DNA from: Kiloniella laminariae
Lineage (GTDB): Bacteria; Pseudomonadota; Alphaproteobacteria; Kiloniellales; Kiloniellaceae
Direction: 5' to 3'
DNA length: 56,615 nucleotides
Assembly (NCBI RefSeq): GCF_027214005.1
Contig: NZ_JAPWGY010000012.1
Location: 1-56,615, forward strand
Below the pieces are notes generated by a model. That model had not been told where the DNA came from and did not search any database. It worked only from the letters and a program-made list of their open reading frames with translations. The position numbers and the translations under genes were made by a program. Positions 17,487 to 26,066 of the stretch are shown here, in pieces (the stretch's first letter is position 1; every line of letters begins with the position of its first letter).

Positions 17487-17556
17487 ATTTAACCAATTGG
17501 TTTATTATTCATGCATTAAGGCGCGGGTCAAGAATTATTTAACTTATTGGTTAAAT
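17487..17556. promoter_or_regulatory. Two palindromic operators upstream of the DUF899 gene
   Basis: Site 1 contains the perfect palindrome AACCAATTGGTT (17491-17502) inside ATTTAACC-AATT-GGTTTAT. Site 2 is ATTTAAC (17537-17543) with GTTAAAT (17550-17556). They share the ATTTAAC arm, lie 60-130 bp ahead of the DUF899 start, and sit in locally AT-rich DNA. Confidence 0.45.
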
Positions 17557-17758
17557 GTATTCGGTTAAGTCAGCGAGTGCTATAGATCAAGTCTTGATCC
17601 GTCGGCTGCTTCTCTTCCATACCCGGGTAGAACATGGGCAGGCTTTTCACTGGTTAGTCCCGGCTCAGAGTTATCGTACCATTGTAATTATATGTCGCTA
17701 ATCTGATCGTGCGGAACAGGCGGGACCAGCCCGGATTTGGGGCAAATGAGACAAAATA

Positions 17759-17800
17759 TATAGAAAACAGGGCGACGGTTTTATCCTGACTGTCGCCCTG
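17759..17800 (-). terminator. Intrinsic terminator of the VOC gene
   Basis: A perfect 9-bp stem, CAGGGCGAC (17768-17776) with GTCGCCCTG (17792-17800). On the minus strand it is followed by TTTTCTATATATTTTG. It lies 36 bp past the VOC gene stop. The rest of 17557-17758 holds nothing I can assign. Confidence 0.75.
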
Positions 17801-17835
17801 TCGAAAATAAGGATGTGCCATTTAAACCGGGAGGG

Positions 17836-18261
17836 TTAAGCCGGGAGGGCTTCTGGAGCATATTGAGCTAGAAACTCCGGGCTGGGAGGGATTGGCTTGA
17901 TGACATCAATCAGTACCCCGTTAGGGTCCTGGGTGATGAAGTGGCGTTGCCCAAAGGCCTCGTCCTTGAGCTTGAGGAGGATCGGCAATCCGTTTTTTTC
18001 CGCTTCCTGGTAGATACTGTCAACATCCTCAACTTCGAAATTCAGTAACAGACCACTTATACGACCCCTGGCTTCTAGGGGCACTGTTTCGTGATCACCC
18101 TGCAGAATGGCGATGTTTACCTTTTCGTCTTCTGTGGACTGCAGATGTACATACCAGTCTGAATCAAAACTGTTCTGGAACTTGAAATGCTGGCGGTAAA
18201 ATTCGGCAGTTCCTTCCACATCATCGGTCATGATAACGGGATAATATTGGCTGCAGCGCAT
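17836..18261 (-). CDS. VOC (glyoxalase/bleomycin resistance) family protein
   Basis: A 141-residue protein of the vicinal-oxygen-chelate fold with two beta-alpha-beta modules. The N-terminal [21 protein letters not shown], the [18 protein letters not shown] segment and the C-terminal [19 protein letters not shown] strand with a metal-type Glu/Asp region are family-like. It could act as a small-molecule-modifying or binding protein; the substrate is unknown. It is divergent from a TetR gene, and the shared promoter carries two identical-type palindromes, so it is very likely the repressor's target. AAAGGAGAG sits 5 bases ahead of the ATG. Confidence 0.85.
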   Translation of the reverse strand: MRCSQYYPVIMTDDVEGTAEFYRQHFKFQNSFDSDWYVHLQSTEDEKVNIAILQGDHETVPLEARGRISGLLLNFEVEDVDSIYQEAEKNGLPILLKLKDEAFGQRHFITQDPNGVLIDVIKPIPPSPEFLAQYAPEALPA

Positions 18262-18283
18262 TGTTGCTCTCCTTTGTTTTTCG

Positions 18284-18330
18284 ACATACAGTGTGTATGT
18301 AAATTATCAATTAACATACAGGCTGCATGT
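18284..18330. promoter_or_regulatory. Twin TetR operators between VOC and tetR genes
   Basis: Operator 1: ACATACA (18284-18290), GTG, TGTATGT (18294-18300). Operator 2: ACATACA (18314-18320), GGC, TGCATGT (18324-18330). Both have 7-bp arms and a 3-bp spacer. Their centres are 30 bp apart, about three helical turns. Operator 2 ends at the base before the tetR ATG. Confidence 0.75.
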
Positions 18331-18927
18331 ATGCAAGATCAGAAAATACTCCGCCGAAGCAATCGGGACCGTTCAGAAGACACCCGGACCAGATTGATTT
18401 CAGCCGCCCGCAAGCTTTTTTCAGAAAAGGGCTATAGTGATACGGGAACCCCGGAAATTGTAAGGGAGGCAGCGGTAACCCGCGGGGCGCTCTATCATCA
18501 TTTTACAGATAAGTCTGAACTGTTTCGGGCGGTTGTCATGCAGGAATCCCGGGATGTTGCACAGGCGATTAATGAAAACTCTGTTTGCGAACCCGATCCG
18601 GTCAAGGCCCTTGTTGCGGGGGCCCAGGCTTATTTTACTGCGATGACAAAGCCAGGGCGGGCACGGATTTTACTGCTTGAGGGGTTGTCGGTTATCGGTC
18701 CAGAGGGCATGGCGCAAATTGATCGGGAAACCGGCAGTGCTTCCTTGCTTAAAGGATTGGAATGGGCCGCTCAGGATGCCAATCGGCCGGACCTGCCTCT
18801 GGAGGAGCTTACAACCATCCTCTCTGCTGGTTTTGACCGGGCGGCGCTTGAAATTTCCATGGGGGGGGAGAGCCGTGGTTACATCAGGGCTTTCGAAAGC
18901 TTGCTTGAATCCCTTTTTCGATCTTAA
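18331..18927 (+). CDS. TetR-family repressor of the VOC gene
   Basis: A 198-residue regulator. The N-terminal TetR helix-turn-helix occupies about residues 20-65 (RTRLISAARKLFSEKGYSDT, then TRGALYHHFTDKSELF), with an all-helical ligand domain after it. The frame is open further upstream, but the ATG at 18331 fits the usual family N-terminus. No Shine-Dalgarno sequence precedes it; instead operator 2 abuts the start codon, so a leaderless or very short leader transcript is possible. The protein probably represses itself and the VOC gene. Confidence 0.88.
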   Translation: MQDQKILRRSNRDRSEDTRTRLISAARKLFSEKGYSDTGTPEIVREAAVTRGALYHHFTDKSELFRAVVMQESRDVAQAINENSVCEPDPVKALVAGAQAYFTAMTKPGRARILLLEGLSVIGPEGMAQIDRETGSASLLKGLEWAAQDANRPDLPLEELTTILSAGFDRAALEISMGGESRGYIRAFESLLESLFRS

Positions 18928-19183
18928 AGACAGAAGTGTTGGCAGCATTATGTCGGTATGAAAGATCCTACCAAAGGACGATGTGCCGGGAATCCCTGCA
19001 TTGAAAAAACCGGCCCGGTATTTTGGCGCAGAAGGACAAGTGGTTTCACCTGGATTTTGCTAGAATGCTCTGGTGAATATTCTTGTGGTAACCTTGATGT
19101 TTCGCTAGTGCCTTTTTGAAGTGAAAGCAGGTCCCGGAAAGAGGGCTGCAGCTCTGATGCAATAATAAAGTCTGGTTTGTAAG

Positions 19184-19678
19184 ATGAGTAACAAGAACAA
19201 GGACTTGCCTTTTTGGCAGGTGAAGAAACTGGAAGAAATGTCAGCATCAGAGTGGGAAAGCCTCTGTGATGGCTGTGGCAAATGCTGTCTGGTGAAGCTG
19301 GAAGATGCCGATACCCAGGAGATTGTTGACACAGATGTTTCCTGCAAGCTTCTGGATCTGGGGAATTGTCGCTGTAGCAAATATGCCACCCGGCATAAGT
19401 ATGTTCCTGATTGTATCAAGGTGACCGCGGATAATATTGAAACCCTGAATTTCATGCCGCCGACCTGTGCCTATCGGCTGCTGCACGAGGGGGAGGATCT
19501 TCCCTGGTGGCACCCGCTGGTTACGGGTGATCCTGACACGGTTCACACTGCAGGTGTCTCGGCGCTGGATCGTATTATTTCGGAAACTGAAGTTGAGGAC
19601 GCGGATCTGGAAGATCATGTGGTTGAATGGCCGCAGGACCCCAGTCCTCCCAAACCCTGGGTTCGATATGGTCATTGA
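19184..19678 (+). CDS. YcgN/UPF0260 family cysteine-cluster protein
   Basis: A 164-residue protein with the UPF0260 signature: [26 protein letters not shown], then [10 protein letters not shown], then PPTCAYRLL. Eight or more cysteines suggest Fe-S or zinc binding, but the biochemical role is unknown. It is about the usual length of E. coli YcgN. The next gene, a 4Fe-4S protein, starts 28 bp later and may be co-transcribed. Confidence 0.9.
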   Translation: MSNKNKDLPFWQVKKLEEMSASEWESLCDGCGKCCLVKLEDADTQEIVDTDVSCKLLDLGNCRCSKYATRHKYVPDCIKVTADNIETLNFMPPTCAYRLLHEGEDLPWWHPLVTGDPDTVHTAGVSALDRIISETEVEDADLEDHVVEWPQDPSPPKPWVRYGH

Positions 19679-19706
19679 TCATTTATAACGCTTGCCTTCA
19701 GATGTT

Positions 19707-20435
19707 ATGGACAGAAAACCGGTTATGACTTCGAGCTATTCTGAGCTGCAGCAACAGCTTGCTGAGCATGGTTTCCTGGCGCGGGGCGGCTTTTATCCCG
19801 CACCCCAAGATGCTGTTCCTGACCTGACGTCAGGGGAGGCTTGCGGAAGCGTTGTTGTCGTGGGGAATACGGGGTCGGGGGATTTCTGGCCACAGTTCCA
19901 ATTGTCGGCGGAATATCACGATGGTCTGGCTCATCCCATGGATCGCTGGACAGAACGGGTTATTGGGAAACTGGCCGCGGGTTTGGGGGCAGAGGCACTG
20001 TTTCCGTCGGTCGGACCGCCGTACTATCCATTCCAGCGCTGGGCCGCCAAAGCCGAGGAGCTTTATCCCAGCCCGATCGGGTTGTTTATCAGTCCACGAT
20101 GGGGAACCTGGCATGCCTTGCGTGCTGCGATACTCCTGCCGGAAAAATTAACCGATCTTCCCGCGGTGAACCAGGGGGCGAGCCCTTGTTTGAGTTGCGT
20201 TGATCAGCCCTGTCTTACAGCCTGTCCTGTATCAGCCTTTGAGGCAGATCAGCCATATGACTATCTTGCCTGTGCACGGCATCTTTCGACAGATGCTGGC
20301 GAAAACTGTATCGAACAGGGGTGTCTTGCCCGTCGGGCCTGCCCTGTGGGGCAGGATTTTATGCTGTATCCAGCCCATGCAGCGTTTCATATGACAGCCT
20401 TTGTCCGGGCGCGACAGGCTGAACTCGAGAATTAA
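19707..20435 (+). CDS. 4Fe-4S ferredoxin-like protein with QueG-like C-terminal region
   Basis: A protein of about 242 residues. Its middle carries CLSCVDQPCLTACPV, a classic 4Fe-4S cluster motif, and then CIEQGCLARRACPVG, a second cysteine set. The overall pattern resembles the iron-sulfur half of epoxyqueuosine reductases, but the corrinoid-binding N-terminal part typical of QueG is not evident. An electron-transfer role is inference. An upstream TTG at 19692 is in frame; I chose the ATG at 19707, and a further ATG at 19725 is possible, since none has a strong ribosome site. Confidence 0.75.
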   Translation: MDRKPVMTSSYSELQQQLAEHGFLARGGFYPAPQDAVPDLTSGEACGSVVVVGNTGSGDFWPQFQLSAEYHDGLAHPMDRWTERVIGKLAAGLGAEALFPSVGPPYYPFQRWAAKAEELYPSPIGLFISPRWGTWHALRAAILLPEKLTDLPAVNQGASPCLSCVDQPCLTACPVSAFEADQPYDYLACARHLSTDAGENCIEQGCLARRACPVGQDFMLYPAHAAFHMTAFVRARQAELEN

Positions 20436-20589
20436 AGCCTTCTAGATTAAATACGGCGAAATGGGTTACCGAATAGCGTCCTGAGGCAGGAGAAGGCGAT
20501 TTGTTTCTTTTACAGAAACGACGATCTTTCTTCTTGAGTTTCCCGCTGCTTTGACCTCAGATACCGAAAGTATTTTGAGGAGAGCCGGG

Positions 20590-21318
20590 ATGCGCAACAA
20601 GATATTGCTGGTAGATCATGCGGGGCAGCCCCGCGAAGACCGAGTGTCTAAAGCGCTGGTTGCGCTGGGGCACGATATTGAATGGTGCTGTCCGGTAAAG
20701 GGCGATCTGCTCCCCGATGATTTTGACAGTTACCGCGCCGCGATTGTGTATGGCGGGATGGAATGTGCGAATGATCCTCTGCCGCACCTGGATTTGGAAA
20801 CAGACTGGATTGCAAGATGGGTCCGTTCCACTAAACCCTATCTGGGGATCTGTCTTGGTGGGCAACTGCTGGCCAAGGCGTTGGGTGGAAAAGTTTATCG
20901 TCACGCTCAGGCAAAGAAAGAAATAGGATTTTATCAGGTAAAACGGTCACAAACTCTGGAGCAGAGCGAACCTGGTCTTTTCCATGACTGTCTGGGCGAA
21001 CTGCCGGAATTTCTGTTCCAGTGGCATGAAGACGGTTTTGAATTGCCCGGAGGAGCCTGTAATCTTGCCGGGTCAGAGCTTTTCCCAAGTCAGGCTTTTG
21101 TCTGCCGGGGAGAGGGCGTTCTGGAAAACAAGGTGATTGGCCTTCAGTTTCATCCGGAAGTTACCCGGGAAATCGCGACGGTCTGGCTTGATACCTTTCC
21201 GGCAGCTCTCGAGGCTTCGGGGGCGCAAAGTCGCGATGAAATCGAGCAGGGTTTCCTGAAATACGATCCTGCCGTTGATCGCTGGGCAAAAGATTTTCTC
21301 GCCCATTGGCTCGGCTGA
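20590..21318 (+). CDS. Class I glutamine amidotransferase-like protein
   Basis: A 242-residue stand-alone amidotransferase of the GMP synthase-like group. The nucleophile elbow YLGICLGGQLLA carries Cys88, and the catalytic His188 and Glu190 lie in QFHPEV, so the triad is complete. It hydrolyses glutamine and should deliver ammonia to an unidentified partner, or act on a gamma-glutamyl bond. GAGGAGAG directly upstream supports the ATG at 20590 over the in-frame start at 20551. It converges with trkH. Confidence 0.88.
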   Translation: MRNKILLVDHAGQPREDRVSKALVALGHDIEWCCPVKGDLLPDDFDSYRAAIVYGGMECANDPLPHLDLETDWIARWVRSTKPYLGICLGGQLLAKALGGKVYRHAQAKKEIGFYQVKRSQTLEQSEPGLFHDCLGELPEFLFQWHEDGFELPGGACNLAGSELFPSQAFVCRGEGVLENKVIGLQFHPEVTREIATVWLDTFPAALEASGAQSRDEIEQGFLKYDPAVDRWAKDFLAHWLG

Positions 21319-21335
21319 AAGCGTTGTTTTGGGCC

Positions 21336-22778
21336 TTACCACCAGAATGAGGGCATGATCACCACCAGAACGGTGAAGACTTCCAGCCGCCCAATCAGCA
21401 TGACAAGAGATAGAGTCCACTTGGCGACATCTGGCAGACTGGCAAAATTTCCGTCCGGGCCGATGATTGGCCCAAGACCGGGACCAACGTTGGTGATTGC
21501 CGTGACGCTGGCGGTAAAGGCGGTCAGGGGATCAAGCCCCATTGCCCCCAGCACAATGGTGGCGAGGAAAATCGTGGTGAAGAAAACCGCCAGAAACGCC
21601 AGAACAGATCGCTGGATTTCTTCTGTGATGACGCGGTCGTTGTAGGTAATTGTCTGCACCCGGTGCGGAGACATCATGCTGAAAACATGTGAGCGCACGA
21701 TCAACCAGAGAACCTGAAAACGATAAATCTTGATCGCGCCACTGGTCGATCCTGTACAGCCACCGACAAAGGTCAACACAAGGAAAATACCCGCAGCTGG
21801 CGCGCCCCAGGCCAGATAGTTATCACTGGCAAAACCGGTTGTGGTGACAACGGATACGACATTGAACGTTACCATCTGCAGGGCGGTGATAAAGCTTATC
21901 CCCTGTTCCTGTTCCAGCCAGAGCGCCAAAACAAGTGAAACGCCCAGTAACAAAAGAATAAAGCTTCTGACCTGACTGTCGTAATAAAGTGCAGCGTGGT
22001 TTTTGGTCAGGGACCGGATGTAGAGGCTGAAGGGCAAGGCCCCCAAGGTCATGAAAAGACTGGCGATCCAGTGTGAGGACGGATTTTTGAAATAGCCGAA
22101 GGAGGCATCATGGGTAGAAAATCCCCCTGTAGATACCGTTGTCATCGCGTGGTTTATGGCATCAAAAAGGTTCATGCCTGACCAGCGGAACAGTATTACA
22201 CAGACCAAAGTCATAAAGAGGTAAATGCAGAGGATCCATACAGTCAGTTGGTGTGCCTTTGAGACGACCTTGCCGGAATTGTCAGAACTTTCGAGGGCAA
22301 AGAGCTGCATTCCTCCGCTGCGGATAAAGGGCAGGATAAAGACGGCCATCACCAGAATGCCAATGCCGCCGATCCACTGAAGAATGGAGCGCCAGAAAAG
22401 AATGCCAGGAGGGAGGCCATCCAGCCCGGTAAGAACGGTTGAGCCCGTTGTGGTCATGGCAGACATCGCTTCGAAGAATGCGTCTGTATAACTGATATGG
22501 AGCCAGACCAGAGGGAGCGCTGCAAAAAGCGGGATCACTAACCAGCTGGACAGGGTCAGAAGAAATGCCTGACGAAGATTGATTGAAAAGAAAGCTTCGC
22601 CGTGGTTGCTGAGGGCGAGGACGCCACCGATGAAGAGGGTGATAGCTGCAGATACGAAGAATGCCTGCCAGTCTGGATTACTATTCACAAAATCAATTGT
22701 TGCTGGCAGAATCATCAAGCTTGCAAGTCCACAAAGCAGGATGCCGACAGTGGCCATAATCGGCCGGATCTCTAACAT
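21336..22778 (-). CDS. trkH: Trk-type potassium uptake membrane protein TrkH
   Basis: A 480-residue potassium translocating subunit of the TrkH/KtrB family, with the expected eight-helix, four-pore-loop layout. The first selectivity loop TTTGSTVLTGLDGLP and the later loops around TTVSTGGFSTHD, VTTTGFASD and ITNVGPGLG carry the conserved filter glycines. The length is normal. The regulatory TrkA subunit is not in the window. Confidence 0.92.
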   Translation of the reverse strand: MLEIRPIMATVGILLCGLASLMILPATIDFVNSNPDWQAFFVSAAITLFIGGVLALSNHGEAFFSINLRQAFLLTLSSWLVIPLFAALPLVWLHISYTDAFFEAMSAMTTTGSTVLTGLDGLPPGILFWRSILQWIGGIGILVMAVFILPFIRSGGMQLFALESSDNSGKVVSKAHQLTVWILCIYLFMTLVCVILFRWSGMNLFDAINHAMTTVSTGGFSTHDASFGYFKNPSSHWIASLFMTLGALPFSLYIRSLTKNHAALYYDSQVRSFILLLLGVSLVLALWLEQEQGISFITALQMVTFNVVSVVTTTGFASDNYLAWGAPAAGIFLVLTFVGGCTGSTSGAIKIYRFQVLWLIVRSHVFSMMSPHRVQTITYNDRVITEEIQRSVLAFLAVFFTTIFLATIVLGAMGLDPLTAFTASVTAITNVGPGLGPIIGPDGNFASLPDVAKWTLSLVMLIGRLEVFTVLVVIMPSFWW

Positions 22779-23110
22779 GATGGTTCTTCATCAAATTTTT
22801 ATGCGGTGGGAAAAGCTGCGCCCTGCCTGCTCGGCTGTCAATTTCTATTTCAGAACAAAGTGGAATAGCTGTCGTGCAAAATAAACAGGCAGTCCTGTTT
22901 TGTTTTCTGTTTCTGGTCGGTCGTTCCAGAATATGGAAATGATTCAAGGTGCTGCTTGCGAACTCTATCAATCGACGATATCCGACTCGGGATGTCTGAT
23001 GAAATGTGGTAAGTGTATGAACAATAATGAAAAAATAAGATTTTGATTTGAAACGCCTATTTCGCGATAGTTAATTACGAACGTGCTTTACGGGGGGATC
23101 AGGTGTTTCT
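22779..23110. other. Gap between trkH and the fhs leader
   Basis: The region contains the divergent promoters of trkH and fhs. I see no RNA gene or credible reading frame. TTGATTTGAAACG near 23041 is a weak -35/-10 candidate only. Confidence 0.3.
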
Positions 23111-23193
23111 GGATGACGAAATGACGCTTGTAGGATATCTCAACAGTCAAACGTCATCTAGATTTCGTCGTGAAATCTATTACCGTCAGGAGG
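23111..23193 (+). promoter_or_regulatory. Structured leader of fhs with mutually exclusive stems
   Basis: GACGAAAT (23115-23122) pairs with ATTTCGTC (23162-23169), and the next bases GACG (23123-23126) pair with CGTC (23152-23155). The same 3' arm can instead form GATTTC (23161-23166) with GAAATC (23172-23177). The ribosome site TCAGGAGG (about 23186-23193) follows 9 bases after that second stem. The layout is switch-like, but the ligand, if any, is unknown. Confidence 0.4.
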
Positions 23194-23203
23194 CCGTAGG
23201 CTA

Positions 23204-24874
23204 ATGCCCAAGAGCGACATCGAAATTGCCCGCGAGGCAAAAATGCAACCGATTACCGAAGTTGCAGCAAAAATCGGAATTCCAGCTGACCAGTTGCTTC
23301 AGTATGGTCCAAACAAAGCAAAGTTGTCTTTCGATTTCATCAATTCGATCCAAGGCAACAAGGATGGCAAGCTTATCCTGGTGACGGCGATTAACCCGAC
23401 CCCTGCTGGTGAAGGAAAAACAACGACAACTGTCGGGCTTGGTGATGGTCTGAACCGCATCGGTAAAAAAGCCATTATCGCGCTGCGTGAACCTTCCCTC
23501 GGCCCTTGTTTCGGCGTTAAAGGCGGGGCAGCTGGTGGCGGTTATGCCCAGGTTGTTCCAATGGAAGACATCAACCTGCACTTTACCGGTGACTTCCACG
23601 CTATCGGCGTGGCGCACAACCTGCTGTCAGCGCTGATCGACAACCACATCTACTGGGGTAACGAGCTGGGTATCGATTCCCGACGTGTACAGTGGAAACG
23701 TGTTGTTGACATGAACGATCGTGCCCTGCGCGCTATCACCAACTCTCTGGGTGGCGTCAGCAACGGTTATCCACGTGAAGACGGTTTCGACATTGTTGTT
23801 GCTTCTGAAATCATGGCGATCTTCTGTCTGTCCACAGACCTGAATGACCTGTCCGAACGTCTGGGCAAAATCATTGTTGCCTACACACGTGACAAACAGC
23901 CGATTTATGCCCGTGACCTCAAAGGTCCAGGCGCAATGGCTGTTCTGCTGAAAGACGCGATTTCTCCAAACCTGGTGCAGACGCTGGAAAACAATCCTGC
24001 GTTTATCCACGGTGGTCCTTTCGCGAACATCGCGCATGGTTGTAACTCTGTCATCGCAACAAAGACGGCTCTGAAACTGGCCGACTATGTTGTCACAGAA
24101 GCTGGCTTCGGTGCGGATCTTGGTGCCGAGAAGTTCTTCGACATCAAATGCCGTAAAGCTGGCCTGAAGCCTTCTGCTGTGGTTATCGTCGCAACGGTTC
24201 GTGCGTTGAAAATGCATGGTGGTGTTGCCAAAGCCGATCTCGGTGGTGAAAACGTTGATGCTGTGACCAAAGGCTGTGCAAACCTGGCGCGTCACATTGC
24301 CAACGTGAAAAAATTCCGGGTTCCTGCTGTTGTTGCTATCAACCAGTTCATCACCGATACAGATGCTGAAATCGCCGCGATTTCAGCAGCGTGTGAAGCT
24401 CTTGGGGCAAAAGCAATTGTTGCAAGCCATTGGGCGAACGGTTCCGCTGGAACAGAAGCTCTGGCCAACCATGTTGTTGAGCTTGCTGATTCCGGTGTCG
24501 CTGACTTTGCTCCACTCTATCCGGATGAAATGCCGCTGTGGAACAAGATCGAAACCATTGCCAAGGAAATCTATGGCGCCAGTGAAATTATTGCTGACGC
24601 TGCTGTTCGCAACCAGATTGCTGAACTGCAGAAAGATTTTGGGCACTTCCCGATCTGTATGGCGAAAACCCAGTACAGCTTCTCGACTGACCCGACCTTG
24701 CTTGGTGCACCAACAGGTCATGCGGTTCCTGTGCGTGAAGTTCGTCTGTCTGCCGGTGCCGGTTTCATCGTGGTTGTAACAGGCGCGATCATGACCATGC
24801 CTGGTCTGCCGCGCGTTCCTTCTGCGAACAACATCTATCTGAACGAACAGGGCCAGATCGAAGGTCTGTTCTAG
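23204..24874 (+). CDS. fhs: Formate-tetrahydrofolate ligase
   Basis: A 556-residue enzyme that joins formate, THF and ATP to give 10-formyl-THF, or runs backward to make ATP and formate from C1 units. The P-loop TPAGEGKTT lies at about residues 66-74. The downstream [21 protein letters not shown] and the C-terminal [11 protein letters not shown] blocks are diagnostic. The length is standard. In a cell with corrinoid-dependent demethylation it could drain methyl-derived C1 units to formate. It is a single gene behind a structured leader, with a strong terminator. Confidence 0.97.
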   Translation: MPKSDIEIAREAKMQPITEVAAKIGIPADQLLQYGPNKAKLSFDFINSIQGNKDGKLILVTAINPTPAGEGKTTTTVGLGDGLNRIGKKAIIALREPSLGPCFGVKGGAAGGGYAQVVPMEDINLHFTGDFHAIGVAHNLLSALIDNHIYWGNELGIDSRRVQWKRVVDMNDRALRAITNSLGGVSNGYPREDGFDIVVASEIMAIFCLSTDLNDLSERLGKIIVAYTRDKQPIYARDLKGPGAMAVLLKDAISPNLVQTLENNPAFIHGGPFANIAHGCNSVIATKTALKLADYVVTEAGFGADLGAEKFFDIKCRKAGLKPSAVVIVATVRALKMHGGVAKADLGGENVDAVTKGCANLARHIANVKKFRVPAVVAINQFITDTDAEIAAISAACEALGAKAIVASHWANGSAGTEALANHVVELADSGVADFAPLYPDEMPLWNKIETIAKEIYGASEIIADAAVRNQIAELQKDFGHFPICMAKTQYSFSTDPTLLGAPTGHAVPVREVRLSAGAGFIVVVTGAIMTMPGLPRVPSANNIYLNEQGQIEGLF

Positions 24875-24898
24875 GTTCTGTTTTCAGATTGAATTGGG

Positions 24899-24930
24899 AA
24901 AGGCGATCCTTCGGGGTCGCCTTTTTTATT
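24899..24930 (+). terminator. Intrinsic terminator of fhs
   Basis: AAAGGCGA (24899-24906) pairs with TCGCCTTT (24917-24924) around a TCCTTCGGGG loop, followed by a T run to 24928. Confidence 0.88.
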
Positions 24931-24936
24931 GAATTT

Positions 24937-25284
24937 TTAAAACATCCGCATCTCGAAGGTCAGGGCAAAGAAGGCAAGAGCACCGACAATCAGGCTGTGC
25001 AAGACAAAGATAATCCAGATTACTGCGCCGGGTACGGGGTACCAGCTGCAGATGAACGATACGGTACCCATAATCAGGAAGGTGAGGGGAAAGATCTCCA
25101 CATCGTACCCTTTCTGCCAGTCTTCAATCAGGGTGTGTACAGATAACGAGATTGCGACAAGAGTCTCAAGGCGAAGCAACCAAACGATGATCACCAGTGA
25201 CCAGCCGGACAAGGCAGACAAGCCAAATGTCAGAATGTGTAATCCAAGTGGTACAAGAGCCAGGAGAGTTTCGGTTTTGGGCAT
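24937..25284 (-). CDS. Small membrane protein, four predicted helices
   Basis: A 115-residue very hydrophobic protein not recognised as a named family. Four membrane segments can be seen at about residues 6-24, 27-48, 64-82 and 85-108. Charged loops between them (RLE, EDWQKGYDVE) follow a normal membrane-protein pattern, which argues for a real gene. It converges with fhs, and only the fhs terminator separates the two. Confidence 0.65.
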   Translation of the reverse strand: MPKTETLLALVPLGLHILTFGLSALSGWSLVIIVWLLRLETLVAISLSVHTLIEDWQKGYDVEIFPLTFLIMGTVSFICSWYPVPGAVIWIIFVLHSLIVGALAFFALTFEMRMF

Positions 25285-25464
25285 CGGTTTTTGTTTCCGG
25301 GGTTTCTTGTTTCTAGTTTCTTTAAGTGGTGTTACTTATCATCTTGATACAGGTTTACTCTTTGACGTTGGAACCTGATATCTGGTTCATTATTTTTTCC
25401 TTTGGATTTATTTTCCGCGGCACCAGCTTTGCGCTGAATGGGTTCATACCTTGGAGCGCCATGC

Positions 25465-26052
25465 ATGACACAGGCATACCCTGAATATAAGGCTGAAAAC
25501 GCAGGTGAACTGACCCGCTTGTGGGTGGAGCAGATGGTCATTGGCCTGAACCTCTGCCCTTTTGCTGCTCCCGAAGTCCGGACCGAGCGGCTTCATTACG
25601 TTGTGGTTAAGGCAGATACCGAAGAGCAGGGATATCTGGGGTTCCTTGAAGAGCTGTCGAATATTGCCGAAGCAGGCGAAGAAGAATATTCAACGTCTCT
25701 GATGGTTTTCAGTCAGAGCCTAGCTGATTTCGATGATTTTCTTGATTTTCTCTCTCTTGCAGAAGAAGCGATAGAACAGAGCGGGCTAAGTGATGTTTTC
25801 CAGTTGGCGAGTTTTCACCCCCGCTATTGCTTTGAAGGTGTCGGTCAAGAAGACCTGAGTAACTGGACCAACCGTTCGCCTTTCCCGATGTTACATCTGA
25901 TCCGGGAAGGTCAGATGAGCCGGGCACTGGCAAGTTACAGCAAGCCGGAAGAAATCCCCCAGCGCAATATGCAGTTGCTACGAGAGCTTGGTCGTGAGGG
26001 GCTGGTCAAACGCTTCCCGCCGCTGGCAAGCTACTGGCCAGCGGAAGTCTGA
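25465..26052 (+). CDS. DUF1415 family protein
   Basis: A 195-residue soluble protein of the DUF1415 family. The conserved blocks are WVEQMVIGLNLCPFAAPEV near the N-terminus and LASFHPRYCFEG followed by DLSNWTNRSPFPMLHLIRE. Invariant Cys, His and Asn residues suggest an enzyme, but none is characterised to my knowledge. The ATG at 25465 is preferred to one at 25438 because GGAG lies 8 bases upstream. Confidence 0.87.
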   Translation: MTQAYPEYKAENAGELTRLWVEQMVIGLNLCPFAAPEVRTERLHYVVVKADTEEQGYLGFLEELSNIAEAGEEEYSTSLMVFSQSLADFDDFLDFLSLAEEAIEQSGLSDVFQLASFHPRYCFEGVGQEDLSNWTNRSPFPMLHLIREGQMSRALASYSKPEEIPQRNMQLLRELGREGLVKRFPPLASYWPAEV

Positions 26053-26066
26053 GGATAATTATCTGC

